Below the pieces are notes generated by a model. The model was given only the letters and a program-made list of their open reading frames with translations. It searched no databases and was not told the DNA's origin. Of a DNA stretch of 64,000 bases, positions 17,841-26,510 are shown one piece after another. The position numbers and the translations under genes are program-made. Each line of letters starts with the position of its first letter. Positions within the stretch are counted from its first letter, which is position 1. This DNA is from Epsilonproteobacteria bacterium UBA4036 (GTDB taxonomy: Bacteria > Campylobacterota > Campylobacteria > Campylobacterales > Arcobacteraceae), in contig DGAG01000010.1 in NCBI GenBank assembly GCA_002382325.1, positions 1 through 64,000 on the forward strand. Reading direction: 5' to 3'.

Positions 17841-18911
17841 CTAATAATGATTAATTCGATTTTTAAAGATAAAATAACCCACAATAAACCATAAGCCCAA
17901 AGGAATCAAAATAGCAATTTCAGGCATTACAACCCCACCTTTTGAAAATTTATGCAACATAAAAAATATTCCCCAAAAAATAAGTGTAAAAAATATGGTC
18001 AATGATGAAAATTGTGCGATATTAAAAAAACGACTGTTGATTGATGTTGAGACAAAAATAATCAATATAATGGGGAAAATAAAAAAAGGAACAAATACTT
18101 GGTAATACAATGAAGCTCTGATACTCTCAGTATTAATGTTTTGCGCTTTTAAAAGAACCAAGGCATACACAGCATCAATAATTGAAAAATTGGATTTGGT
18201 TTCATAAACATTGTCAAGAATTTTAGGTTTGAACCCCTCAAGTGTGTGTAAAAATCGTTCTTGTTTTACGCTTACTTTTGAGACTTCCCAATCAATCAAT
18301 TTGGGTTTACTCGTAATTTTAGCATCCAAAACATACCAACGATTGTTTTGGAAATAGGCTTTTGAAGCCACAATACTCTCCACCACATCGTAGCCATCAA
18401 TTTTAAAAATATGTATCTCTTCCGCTCGTTTTTCTAAAGGAAAAAATCGTTTAAAATAGACAAAATGATTGTTGTATTTAAGAAAAATATCGGATTTGGT
18501 ATTGGTAAAATACTCCCCATCCATAATTTTACTTTTTTGTTCGTAAGAATACGCCAACGGAGTAGCTTGCAGTGCGATTAAGCATAATAACATAATTAAT
18601 GCACTAAGAGTAACAGGAATATAAATATTTTTAGGACGAACTCCAACACTTAAAAAAGCAACAAATTCATTGTTTTTTATAAGCAAAATCAATGTTAAAA
18701 TCCATCCAAATACCAAAGATAAAGGTAAAGTAAGTGTTAATGTAAAAAATGAGTTATAAAATAAATAAAGCAATTGTAAGTTTGCAGAAGCAGGGATCTC
18801 TTTGAAGTTTTGTAAAAAATCAATTCCTACAAAAAAAAGTTCTAAGGAGACTAAAACAATAATAAAATTTCTTAAATATTTAATTAATATATATTTGGTC
18901 AGTAAATTCAA
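17841..18911 (-). CDS. lptG: LptG/LptF-family permease
   Basis: A 356-aa integral membrane protein of the YjgP/YjgQ family, part of the LPS-export ABC transporter. Helices lie at about 13-33, 47-75, 100-120, and three more at about 262-345, flanking a periplasmic jellyroll domain (about 130-255). This three-plus-three layout is the family hallmark. The N-terminal segment YILIKYLRNFIIVLVSLELFF is the expected first helix. It lies 4 bp downstream of pth. LptF versus LptG cannot be separated with certainty by eye. Confidence 0.85.
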   Translation of the reverse strand: MNLLTKYILIKYLRNFIIVLVSLELFFVGIDFLQNFKEIPASANLQLLYLFYNSFFTLTLTLPLSLVFGWILTLILLIKNNEFVAFLSVGVRPKNIYIPVTLSALIMLLCLIALQATPLAYSYEQKSKIMDGEYFTNTKSDIFLKYNNHFVYFKRFFPLEKRAEEIHIFKIDGYDVVESIVASKAYFQNNRWYVLDAKITSKPKLIDWEVSKVSVKQERFLHTLEGFKPKILDNVYETKSNFSIIDAVYALVLLKAQNINTESIRASLYYQVFVPFFIFPIILIIFVSTSINSRFFNIAQFSSLTIFFTLIFWGIFFMLHKFSKGGVVMPEIAILIPLGLWFIVGYFIFKNRINHY

Positions 18912-18915
18912 TGGC

Positions 18916-19473
18916 TTACTTTAGGGTAAATTTTGATTTAACTTCATCTATGCACATGCCATTTTCAATGGCTTTGATTGCATTTAAAGTATGGGTTATT
19001 ATATCTTCAAGTTGTTTTAATTCTTCTTTTGAAAAGTTCGATAAGACATAATTTGCCACCTCATCTTTAACAGCAGGTTTTCCTATGCCAATTCGCACAC
19101 GAATGTAGTTATTTCCTATATGTGCATCAATAGAGCGTAATCCATTGTGTCCACCGTGTCCACCACCGATTTTAAATTTTACACAACCAAAAGGCAAATC
19201 CAAATCATCATGAATGACAATGATATTTTTATTTTCAATTTTATAATACTCTTTAATTGCTCGAACAGCAATTCCTGAGTTGTTCATATATGTTTTGGGC
19301 TTAGCAAAAAGGGTTTGGTCTGTTTTTATGACATCAGAATTAAAGTTGGCTTTACTAATAGAAGAAGAGTGTTGTTGAGTTTTAGTTGCCCCATCGACAA
19401 CCATAAACCCAACATTATGTCGTGTCAGTGAATATTTTTCACCAATATTACCTAATCCGGCAATCAAAAACAT
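18916..19473 (-). CDS. pth: peptidyl-tRNA hydrolase
   Basis: A 185-aa enzyme that recycles peptidyl-tRNA. It has the typical N-terminus LIAGLGNIGEKYSLTRHNVGF (catalytic His in RHNVG), FAKPKTYMNNSG near 57, IHDDLDLPFG near 88 (catalytic Asp), and GGGHGGHNGLRSI near 103. Length matches bacterial Pth. It overlaps the rplY stop by one base, giving the common rplY-pth pair. Confidence 0.95.
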   Translation of the reverse strand: MFLIAGLGNIGEKYSLTRHNVGFMVVDGATKTQQHSSSISKANFNSDVIKTDQTLFAKPKTYMNNSGIAVRAIKEYYKIENKNIIVIHDDLDLPFGCVKFKIGGGHGGHNGLRSIDAHIGNNYIRVRIGIGKPAVKDEVANYVLSNFSKEELKQLEDIITHTLNAIKAIENGMCIDEVKSKFTLK

Positions 19474-20009
19474 TATTTTGCTTTAATTACACCTGCAATT
19501 GGTACTCTTGGGTCTAAGAAACACTCAACACCAGCAGGCATTTCTAAATCTCTTACAAGAATATTATCCCCTGTATCTAAATCATCAACAACTAAGTGGA
19601 AAGATTTTGGTAAATTTTCAATGGTACATTTTACTGCAACTCTTGGAGTATGGTAGATAAATAAACCTTTGTTTTTTAACCCTTTTGGAGTTCCTTCTGT
19701 TGTAACAGGCACTTTATATGTAGCTCGTACACCTGGTTGTGCAATCATTAAATCAACGTGCAATAAATCCGATGTTACTGGATGTTTTTGGTACTCTTGA
19801 ACAACCACTTTTAACACATTTCCATCTACTTTTACATCAAAAGCAACTTCTTCTTTGTTTTTAACCGTTCGAATAAAATCATTTCTTTTGAATGCAGCGT
19901 GAATATTTTCTACACCTTTTCCATAGATGTTAGCAATTAAGTAACCCTCTTTTCTTAAGCTTTTAGAAGCTTGTTTTGTCATACTATCTCTTACGATACC
20001 CTCTAACAT
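19473..20009 (-). CDS. rplY: 50S ribosomal protein L25, Ctc form
   Basis: A 178-aa protein with the N-terminal 5S-rRNA-binding L25 domain (about 1-92, SLRKEGYLIANIYGKG, DLLHVDLM) and the C-terminal TL5/Ctc domain (about 100-178, VPVTTEGTPKGLKNKG, VDDLDTGDNILVRDLEMP). The two-domain form is the general-stress-protein type rather than the short E. coli form. Start ATG follows AAGGAAAACAT. It is first in the rplY-pth-lptG-nudix run. Confidence 0.94.
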   Translation of the reverse strand: MLEGIVRDSMTKQASKSLRKEGYLIANIYGKGVENIHAAFKRNDFIRTVKNKEEVAFDVKVDGNVLKVVVQEYQKHPVTSDLLHVDLMIAQPGVRATYKVPVTTEGTPKGLKNKGLFIYHTPRVAVKCTIENLPKSFHLVVDDLDTGDNILVRDLEMPAGVECFLDPRVPIAGVIKAK

Positions 20010-20069
20010 ATGTTTTCCTTATTTTAGTTTTAAGTCGCGAATTTTACTCAAATTTACTTTAAAGATAGT

Positions 20070-21260
20070 TTAAGAATTTTCAGCTTTAGAGGCAAAGATA
20101 TACTCAAACTTTGTTCCTTTATTCAGTTGCGAATAGACATTGACTTTAATATTTTCATCGTGAATAATTTTATTGACAATACTAAGCCCAATACCAAACC
20201 CTCCTTTGGTTTCATCTTCTCTATAATAGCGTGAAAATATCTTATTGGGTTCTTTAATTCCAATACCAAAATCTTCAATGCTTAAAATAATATTTTCTTC
20301 TACTGTTTCTAAAACCACAATCACTTCACGCTCTTCTTTTCCATATTTAATCGCATTAGACAAGGTATTGTCCACAATTTTTTGCAGTTTTGCAGGGATA
20401 AAATCAATTACGATATCGTCTTGAATATATTGCATAATTGTGATGCCTTTAAGTTCAGCAATGTCTTTAAAATAATCAACCGATTTACGTACAAACGATG
20501 AAAAATCAATTGCTCTTCGTTGTGCTTTTCGGTTGATGGTTTGCTCTTTAATTAAGTAGTTCATATCGTTATAGAGTTTTGATAGAATTTTTGAAGCCGA
20601 TTTAATCCGTGAAAAATAGCGATTGGCTCCAAATTTTTCTTGGTACATATCTACATTGATATTAATAATGGATAAAGGCGTATTTATCTCGTGCATGGAG
20701 TCTTTAATAAAGTTATCCAAAGCATCATTCATTTGTTGAAAAGGTTTTGCAAAGTTTTTTAAAATAATAAAAGACAATAAAAAGGTGATACTAACAATAC
20801 ACAACATCACTATAATCATATTTTTAAACATTGAAAAGGTATCAAATTGGGTTAAAACCACCAAATATTTTGCTCCAAAATAACGACTGTTTTTAAATTC
20901 AAATACATAAACTCGGTCATTATTGAGTGTATGATACCCTTCATTCATATAGGTAATGGACTTTTTTTGGGCATTAATGAGTGTAAAAATAGGATTATAA
21001 TTGACATCATAAAGACCTGCATTAAATTTTTTAAATCGAGGAAAACTAAAATATTCACTGGTCGTCTCATCATACTTTTCCATTTCATTAATGATTTGAA
21101 TCCCAATTTTTTTTAACGCAATCTCTGTTTTGGCCTCTTCTAAAGAGTACATATAGTTTGCATAAATTAAAAAAGGAAAGAGTAAAATAGCAAATACAAC
21201 AGCCGTATAAAATACGGCATATTTAATCGCAAATTTCTGTTCATTGATTTTAAGAGTCAA
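20070..21260 (-). CDS. sensor histidine kinase
   Basis: A 396-aa membrane kinase. Transmembrane helices lie at about 13-33 and 147-167, enclosing a periplasmic domain of about 110 residues. The dimerisation/phosphoacceptor box is DSMHEINTPLSI with H190. The ATP-binding domain has the N box (IVDNTLSNAIKYGKEE), G1 (EDFGIGI) and G2 (GGFGIGLSIV). Its start overlaps the response-regulator gene by 11 bp. The signal is unknown. It is the third gene of an operon that also has a separate periplasmic sensor-like gene. Confidence 0.9.
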   Translation of the reverse strand: MTLKINEQKFAIKYAVFYTAVVFAILLFPFLIYANYMYSLEEAKTEIALKKIGIQIINEMEKYDETTSEYFSFPRFKKFNAGLYDVNYNPIFTLINAQKKSITYMNEGYHTLNNDRVYVFEFKNSRYFGAKYLVVLTQFDTFSMFKNMIIVMLCIVSITFLLSFIILKNFAKPFQQMNDALDNFIKDSMHEINTPLSIININVDMYQEKFGANRYFSRIKSASKILSKLYNDMNYLIKEQTINRKAQRRAIDFSSFVRKSVDYFKDIAELKGITIMQYIQDDIVIDFIPAKLQKIVDNTLSNAIKYGKEEREVIVVLETVEENIILSIEDFGIGIKEPNKIFSRYYREDETKGGFGIGLSIVNKIIHDENIKVNVYSQLNKGTKFEYIFASKAENS

Positions 21261-21906
21261 GTTTATATCCTAAGCCTCGAATATTGACAATCAGTTCTTT
21301 GTCCACCTTTTTACGCAAATTATTAATTTGAACTCGTACATTCGCCGGATCCACATAATCATCCCAAACATATTGTGTAATCATTTCAGGGGTAACGATT
21401 TGATTCTTATTTTTAATAAAAAGCTCCAAAATCATCTTCTCGGTTTTACTTAGTTGCACCTCTTCGTTCTCTTTTTTAAGCTTAAAATTCTTTGTATCGT
21501 ACTCATATCCAAATTTAAGTTGCAACGTGTGTTGTACAGAGTTTAACGTTGATGTTCGTAATGCCGTTGAAACTCGAAGGCGTAACTCACTTAAATCAAA
21601 AGGTTTTTTAACATAATCGCAACACCCTCTTTCATATCCTTGTTCTAAATTATCAATCTCTGTTAATGAAGTCATAAAAATAATGGGTACCACAATATTG
21701 TTTTTTTGTACGTGTTGCGCCAATTCAAATCCGTTCATTCCAGGAACATTCACATCCAATAACAACAAATCGTAACTGTTGGCATAAATGGCATCGAGGG
21801 CCTCTTTTCCATTGGAAAAATCATACACCAAGTATTCACAATCTTCAAGTAACTCTTTGACCGATTTTCTCAAACTATACTCATCTTCAAGTAATAAAAT
21901 TTTCAT
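21250..21906 (-). CDS. OmpR-family response regulator
   Basis: A 218-aa regulator. The receiver domain (about 1-118) has acidic pocket residues E7/D8, phosphoacceptor D51 (LLLLDVNVPGMNGFE), and the conserved Lys in DYVKKPFD. The C-terminal winged helix is of OmpR/PhoB type (QLSKTEKMILELFIKN, VRVQINNLRKKVD, IRGLGYKL). It overlaps both neighbours (4 bp with the upstream sensor gene, 11 bp with the kinase), so the three products are made in a coupled way. Confidence 0.92.
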   Translation of the reverse strand: MKILLLEDEYSLRKSVKELLEDCEYLVYDFSNGKEALDAIYANSYDLLLLDVNVPGMNGFELAQHVQKNNIVVPIIFMTSLTEIDNLEQGYERGCCDYVKKPFDLSELRLRVSTALRTSTLNSVQHTLQLKFGYEYDTKNFKLKKENEEVQLSKTEKMILELFIKNKNQIVTPEMITQYVWDDYVDPANVRVQINNLRKKVDKELIVNIRGLGYKLDS

Positions 21907-23015
21907 CGAATTTGCCCTTTAATTTCACTGTGTTTGGATTGCTGTAAAATAAAATCCACCAACTCTTCTTTGGAAAGATTCAGCAGCTTTTGTCGGGCAA
22001 CCTCTTCAAACTCCAACTTATCTTTTTCATCAATCACATCTTTTAAATTTTTGATGTACCCTTTTTCAATATTTAAAAACATATTCTCATCTTTATGTTT
22101 TACAAAATTATAAAAATCTTCCGAGGTGTTGTTAATCGTGACAATATTTTTCAAAAAAGAGTCTTGTTTGTTATTAATTTCATCGAAAATCTCCTCTTTT
22201 ACAATGGCCACAAACTTACTTTTTGTGTTGGTTTTACTGTTTTTAATATCATACAAAGCATAAAATAAACCATTTTTATACAAATACTCATGCGTAAAAA
22301 GCTCGTTTAATGCATTGGGCAAAAGAGTTGTCAATTGGTTAAGCAATGTTTGATTGTAATTGTTATTGCCAATAACATACGCATCATTAAAGGTTATGGG
22401 GTGTTGGTTTGGTACATTGGGCACTTCGTGTTTATCCAATAACGTGATAATCTCAATTTTGTGTTTTCGCATATTTTGTACCAAAACATCGTATAAAATA
22501 CGAATATCAAAAAAAGCAATAATTTCCCCTTTTTCCACAATGGCCGTAGTGATTTTTATGCTGTTATGGGTTTGAACAATGGAGCTTTTATTGTGTTCAA
22601 GCTCTTTATAAATGGTATTAAAATAGTGTTGATAGGACTCAAAAGAGAAGTGTTCTTTTTGATGGGTACAATAGAGTTGTTCTTTTGTTAAAATCTGTAT
22701 TTGTATATTGTTATTTTTAAAACTTTTATTCAAATTATCATTAAGCTCACTTAAAATTTCCATCACTGCTTTTTGATTTTTTGAAACAATGGCTTCTTTA
22801 AGCGTTGGAAAAGCCGTTGCAGCCAAACTGAACGACAACGCATCTTGCTTAATGCTGTTAAGCGTTGATTGCACCATTTTATTTATGTTGTCATACACTG
22901 ATTTTTGTTCATCCAAAAAAATGGTATGATTCACACGAATTAAAATAATCGTACCTAAACCTATGAATAAAAAAGTGATAAATAAGAGTCGTTTTTTCAT
23001 AATGAATTTTATCAT
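21903..23015 (-). CDS. membrane-anchored periplasmic Cache-like sensor
   Basis: A 370-aa protein with one N-terminal membrane helix (about 8-27) and then a long extracytoplasmic region. The segment LDEQKSVYDNINKMVQSTLNSIKQDALSF resembles the entry helix of a Cache sensor, and FDIRILYDVLVQNM fits the end of one Cache unit. No second membrane helix, HAMP, methyl-accepting or kinase domain follows; the C-terminus is charged and helical. It is the first gene of a tightly overlapping operon with a regulator and kinase, so it is probably an auxiliary signal-binding subunit. Ligand unknown; the Cache assignment is by eye. Confidence 0.65.
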   Translation of the reverse strand: MIKFIMKKRLLFITFLFIGLGTIILIRVNHTIFLDEQKSVYDNINKMVQSTLNSIKQDALSFSLAATAFPTLKEAIVSKNQKAVMEILSELNDNLNKSFKNNNIQIQILTKEQLYCTHQKEHFSFESYQHYFNTIYKELEHNKSSIVQTHNSIKITTAIVEKGEIIAFFDIRILYDVLVQNMRKHKIEIITLLDKHEVPNVPNQHPITFNDAYVIGNNNYNQTLLNQLTTLLPNALNELFTHEYLYKNGLFYALYDIKNSKTNTKSKFVAIVKEEIFDEINNKQDSFLKNIVTINNTSEDFYNFVKHKDENMFLNIEKGYIKNLKDVIDEKDKLEFEEVARQKLLNLSKEELVDFILQQSKHSEIKGQIR

Positions 23016-23065
23016 TCTTTTATAAAAGTTTGAGTAAATTACCCATATTTTACAAAGGAAATTAA

Positions 23066-23455
23066 ATGTTTAAACTCTTCTTCACACTGATTGGTTTTTC
23101 TTATTTTGTCTTGGCTCAAAATTTAATCACGTACACCAATTACGACCAAGCCCTTGCCGTAGCCAAAAAAGAGAACAAACCTCTTTTGATGTTTGTTTAT
23201 ACTGATTATTGTCCTTGGTGTGATAAAATGAAGAAAAATACATTAAGCCACAAAAAAACCATTGAATTTATTCAAAAAAATTATATTTTTTTGAGTGTCA
23301 ATAAAGACAACAGCGTTTATCCTGAAAAGTTTATTCCACGATATATTCCAACAACGTATTTAATTGATGCAACAAATGAAGAAGAACTCTACGCGTTGTA
23401 TGGTTATAAAACCACCACTGAATTGATTGAAGAACTCGATGACGATGAACTGTAA
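23066..23455 (+). CDS. exported thioredoxin-like protein
   Basis: A 129-aa protein with a signal peptide (residues 1-17, FFTLIGFSYFVLAQ) and a thioredoxin-fold domain. The active site is CPWC at C49-C52 (YTDYCPWCDKMKK). The later cis-Pro segment is IPTTYLID. It resembles the SoxW/DsbD-gamma-like thioredoxins that reduce periplasmic partners. It is divergent from the sensor operon and ends 6 bp from the convergent cytochrome c gene, so a shared role in periplasmic redox or cytochrome maturation is plausible but not shown. Confidence 0.8.
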   Translation: MFKLFFTLIGFSYFVLAQNLITYTNYDQALAVAKKENKPLLMFVYTDYCPWCDKMKKNTLSHKKTIEFIQKNYIFLSVNKDNSVYPEKFIPRYIPTTYLIDATNEEELYALYGYKTTTELIEELDDDEL

Positions 23456-23461
23456 GTTAAA

Positions 23462-23821
23462 CTATTTTTTCAAATTCGTAATATAAAAATGAATGGATAT
23501 CAACTCATCGTTGGTTAAAAAATAGGTTGGCATAACAGACGATTTATTCTCTTTAGCACTTAAAACCGTTTTGAATCTTTCCCAAGATACGTCACTGATT
23601 TTGGGAGCAAATATGCGTTTTTCTTCCCCTTTGGAAGTTTTATACGAAGCAATCAACGAACCTTGAGCATTGTTACCATGGCATTTACTGCATCCAATTC
23701 CACGAGGATTTTCATACAACATTTGCCCATATTCATATTTGGTAATAAATGAATAATCAATAACCGAATAGGCATGGATAAAAGAGGTGTACGCTATGAG
23801 TAAAAGCAGTTTGAATAACAT
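23462..23821 (-). CDS. monoheme cytochrome c
   Basis: A small periplasmic class I cytochrome c of 119 aa. The heme motif CSKCH follows RGIG, and SVMPTYFLT provides a likely axial Met. I start at the ATG at 23821, because it is preceded by AAAGG at good spacing and gives a standard signal peptide (MLFKLLLLIAYTSFIHAYS). An in-frame ATG at 23887 would add 22 basic residues. It is convergent with the thioredoxin-like gene with only 6 bp between stops, leaving no room for a hairpin terminator. Confidence 0.8.
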   Translation of the reverse strand: MLFKLLLLIAYTSFIHAYSVIDYSFITKYEYGQMLYENPRGIGCSKCHGNNAQGSLIASYKTSKGEEKRIFAPKISDVSWERFKTVLSAKENKSSVMPTYFLTNDELISIHFYITNLKK

Positions 23822-23943
23822 GAAAGCCTTTGGTATCTTTTGTAATGTGTTATTATAACTTCTAAAAAATTTAATTAACCTTTTCATAACTTCTTTTTGG
23901 CTAACATATCCGTCTTAAAAAACATTATAAGGTTTAAACTGCT

Positions 23944-24804
23944 ATGAACATACTTGATGGAAAAGCATTATCACAAAAAATCAAAGAAGAGGTCAAACTT
24001 GAAGCCAAAAAACTTCAAGATGATAAAAAAATCACTCCGGGCTTAGCCGTAATTTTAGTGGGAAATGACCCTGCAAGTGCTGCGTATGTGGGCATGAAAA
24101 GTAAAGCGTGTAAAGAAGCAGGGATTTACTCTATTGTCCATGAAATGCCAGAGACCATCTCTCAAGATGCCATTTTAGAAATTTTATCCATGATGAACAA
24201 AAACCCTAATATTGATGGAATTTTAGTACAACTTCCTTTGCCTAAACACATTGACACCACTGCTATTTTAGAAGCGATTGAACCCTCAAAAGATGTGGAC
24301 GGTTTTCATGCGTACAACGTGGGTCGATTGGTGAGTGGTTTGGATTGTTTTATTCCTGCCACACCTTATGGCGTCATGGAGCTGTTAAAAGAGTATAACA
24401 TTGATCCAAAAGGTAAAAATGTCTGTGTCGTAGGGGCTTCAAATATTGTAGGAAAACCTATGGGAACCCTACTTTTAAATGCCAATGCCACCGTTACGAC
24501 TTGTCATATTTACACCAAAGATTTAAAAGCACATACGCTTCAAGCCGATATTATTTGTGTGGGTGCGGGTGTGGTTAATTTAATCAAAGAAGATATGGTA
24601 AAAAAAGATGCCATCGTGGTTGATATTGGTATTAATCGACTTGACAATGGCAAACTTGTAGGTGACGTTGATTATGAAAATGTGGCACCCAAATGCTCTT
24701 ATATTACTCCAGTTCCTGGTGGAGTGGGTCCGATGACCATTGCCATGTTGTTAAAAAACACCATTAAAGCCGCCAAAATGAGAGAAAGTCGAGAAAAAAA
24801 ATAG
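23944..24804 (+). CDS. folD: methylene-THF dehydrogenase/cyclohydrolase
   Basis: A 286-aa bifunctional enzyme of one-carbon metabolism. It has GLAVILVGNDPASAAYVGMKSKAC near 33 (catalytic Lys in MKSKAC), DGILVQLPLPKHID near 97, CFIPATPYGVMELL near 139, and the NADP-binding GASNIVGKPMG near 164. The end, VTPVPGGVGPMTIAML-like TPVPGGVGPMT, is complete. lepB starts directly after the stop codon. Confidence 0.96.
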   Translation: MNILDGKALSQKIKEEVKLEAKKLQDDKKITPGLAVILVGNDPASAAYVGMKSKACKEAGIYSIVHEMPETISQDAILEILSMMNKNPNIDGILVQLPLPKHIDTTAILEAIEPSKDVDGFHAYNVGRLVSGLDCFIPATPYGVMELLKEYNIDPKGKNVCVVGASNIVGKPMGTLLLNANATVTTCHIYTKDLKAHTLQADIICVGAGVVNLIKEDMVKKDAIVVDIGINRLDNGKLVGDVDYENVAPKCSYITPVPGGVGPMTIAMLLKNTIKAAKMRESREKK

Positions 24805-25590
24805 ATGATTAAAAAAATCTTCAACTGGTCCTCTTCATGGACAGGTACAATTGTCATTGTTTTAACCATTATTTTTTTTGTCGCACAGGCATTTGTCATA
24901 CCCAGCGGAAGTATGAAAAATACTCTTTTAATCGGAGATATGCTGTTTGTTAAAAAATTTGCATACGGGATTCCAACGCCACGTATTCCTTGGTTGGAAG
25001 TGCAAGTCTTACCTGATTTTAATGACAACGGGCATTTAATCGAAGGCAATAGACCCCAACGTGGAGATATTGTGGTTTTCAGATACCCACATAATGAAGC
25101 CATTCATTATGTCAAGCGATGTGTTGCCACAGGGGGCGATTTGGTTGCGTTAAAAGACAAACACTTATTGCTTCATCCTAAAGAGGGAAATGAGTATGTG
25201 CTTAAAAATTATGACCAAAAAAGTGTAGTTTCAATTATGGGAAAAATGTGGGTTGTAGATCCTTATAAAAAAGATCACCCCGGCATTCACAACGATGAAA
25301 CGGTACAAAACAATGGTTACAACCCACAACAACTCTTTGATATGATGCCCATACAAATCCCTGAAGATGAATTTTTTATGATGGGAGATAATCGTGACCA
25401 CTCCAACGATTCACGATTTTGGGGAACTGTTCCGTATAAATTTATTGTAGGAAAACCTTGGTTTGTCTACTTTTCTTGGGATGACAATAAAGAGATACGT
25501 TGGGAAAGAGTTTTTAGAACCGTGGAGAGTTTAGAGCAAGATATGATAGGAAAAGAGTTTGAGATTCAACATGAAAAAGGAATTTATTGA
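24805..25590 (+). CDS. lepB: signal peptidase I
   Basis: A 261-aa inner-membrane protease that removes signal peptides. A membrane segment at about 13-33 is followed by box B with the catalytic Ser (VIPSGSMKNTL). The catalytic Lys is in YVKRCVATGGD, and box E is MMGDNRDHSNDSRFWG. Start ATG is immediately after the folD stop, and the stop overlaps the rpiB start region by 4 bp, giving a folD-lepB-rpiB operon. Confidence 0.95.
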   Translation: MIKKIFNWSSSWTGTIVIVLTIIFFVAQAFVIPSGSMKNTLLIGDMLFVKKFAYGIPTPRIPWLEVQVLPDFNDNGHLIEGNRPQRGDIVVFRYPHNEAIHYVKRCVATGGDLVALKDKHLLLHPKEGNEYVLKNYDQKSVVSIMGKMWVVDPYKKDHPGIHNDETVQNNGYNPQQLFDMMPIQIPEDEFFMMGDNRDHSNDSRFWGTVPYKFIVGKPWFVYFSWDDNKEIRWERVFRTVESLEQDMIGKEFEIQHEKGIY

Positions 25591-26039
25591 TGAAATATTT
25601 TATTGGTGCTGACCACGCGGGAATTGATATTAAACAATACGTCAAAGAGTTATTTGAAGCCAAAGGACACGAAGTCATTGATTTAGGTCCTTTTTCTAAA
25701 GAGCGAGTGGATTATCCTGATTATGCCCAAAAAGTATGTCAAGAAGTACTTAAAAATGAAGGAAGCAAAGGGATTTTAATTTGTGGTTCTGGCATTGGAA
25801 TGTCCATGGCTGCCAATAAATTTGACGGTATTCGAGCCGCACTTTGCCACAATGAATACAGTGCAAAAATGGCACGAGAACACAACGATGCCAATGTCAT
25901 TTGCTTAGGGGAGAGAGTCAGCGGTTATGGCATGATTGAAGCCATCGTTGAAGCTTGGTTAAGTGCTTCATTTGAAGGGGGACGACACACAAATCGAGTT
26001 GAGAAGATTAATGCGTTGTTTGGAAGCTGTAGGAGTTGA
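25587..26039 (+). CDS. rpiB: ribose-5-phosphate isomerase B
   Basis: A 150-aa RpiB/LacA-family isomerase linking the oxidative and non-oxidative pentose-phosphate branches. Motifs are FIGADHAGIDIKQYV at the N-terminus and GILICGSGIGMSMAANK near 68. The start codon could be the first or second ATG of the ATGATG pair (25587 or 25590). It ends one base before heptad element C. Last gene of the folD-lepB-rpiB run. Confidence 0.93.
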   Translation: MMKYFIGADHAGIDIKQYVKELFEAKGHEVIDLGPFSKERVDYPDYAQKVCQEVLKNEGSKGILICGSGIGMSMAANKFDGIRAALCHNEYSAKMAREHNDANVICLGERVSGYGMIEAIVEAWLSASFEGGRHTNRVEKINALFGSCRS

Positions 26040-26097
26040 GTTACAAGTGACGAGTAACGAGTTTTTTTCTTGTCACTCGTCACTGTTTACTCGTTAC
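26040..26097. repeat. heptad inverted-repeat element C
   Basis: Left units GTTACAA, GTGACGA, GTAACGA; a T-rich 9-bp loop; right units TTGTCAC, TCGTCAC, TGTTTAC, TCGTTAC. It lies between the convergent rpiB and GNAT genes. The TAA stop of the GNAT gene is part of a minus-strand GTAACGA unit. Confidence 0.85.
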
Positions 26098-26510
26098 TTC
26101 TTTTCCATCAAATACCCATCTTCATTTTCATAATAATTTTGCAACACTTTTTTTATTTTGAAACCAAATTTTTCATACAATTTAATGGCACCTGTGTTGG
26201 AAACTTTGACTTCCAGAGAGAAAGATTTCTCTTTTAAATGTTCAAAACTGTAATCCAAAAGTCGTTTAGCTAACCCTTGGTTTTGAAACTTTTTTGAAAT
26301 TGCCAATGAATACAATCTAAAATATTTTTTTCGATTTAACCATAAAATATACCCAGCTAAAGATTCATTGATTTCAATTTTATAGATTAAATTTCGTTCC
26401 AAATGATATTTAATAGACTCTTTTTTCAAAGCAAACGCATCGTTTTTGAAAATCTCTTTTTCTAAATCATGCAAACGATTCAAATCTTCTAAGGTAGCTT
26501 GGCTTATCAT
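26094..26510 (-). CDS. GNAT acetyltransferase, RimI-like
   Basis: A 138-aa protein with the GNAT fold. Motif A is recognisable as LYSLAISKKFQNQGLAKRLLDY (Q/R-x-x-G-x-A/G form), and motif B as VKVSNTGAIKLYEKFGFKI, followed by YYENEDGYLMEKK. This pattern fits RimI-type N-alpha acetyltransferases, but many GNATs share it and the substrate is not fixed. It overlaps the upstream DUF2156 gene by 4 bp, so the two are co-translated. Confidence 0.75.
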   Translation of the reverse strand: MISQATLEDLNRLHDLEKEIFKNDAFALKKESIKYHLERNLIYKIEINESLAGYILWLNRKKYFRLYSLAISKKFQNQGLAKRLLDYSFEHLKEKSFSLEVKVSNTGAIKLYEKFGFKIKKVLQNYYENEDGYLMEKK

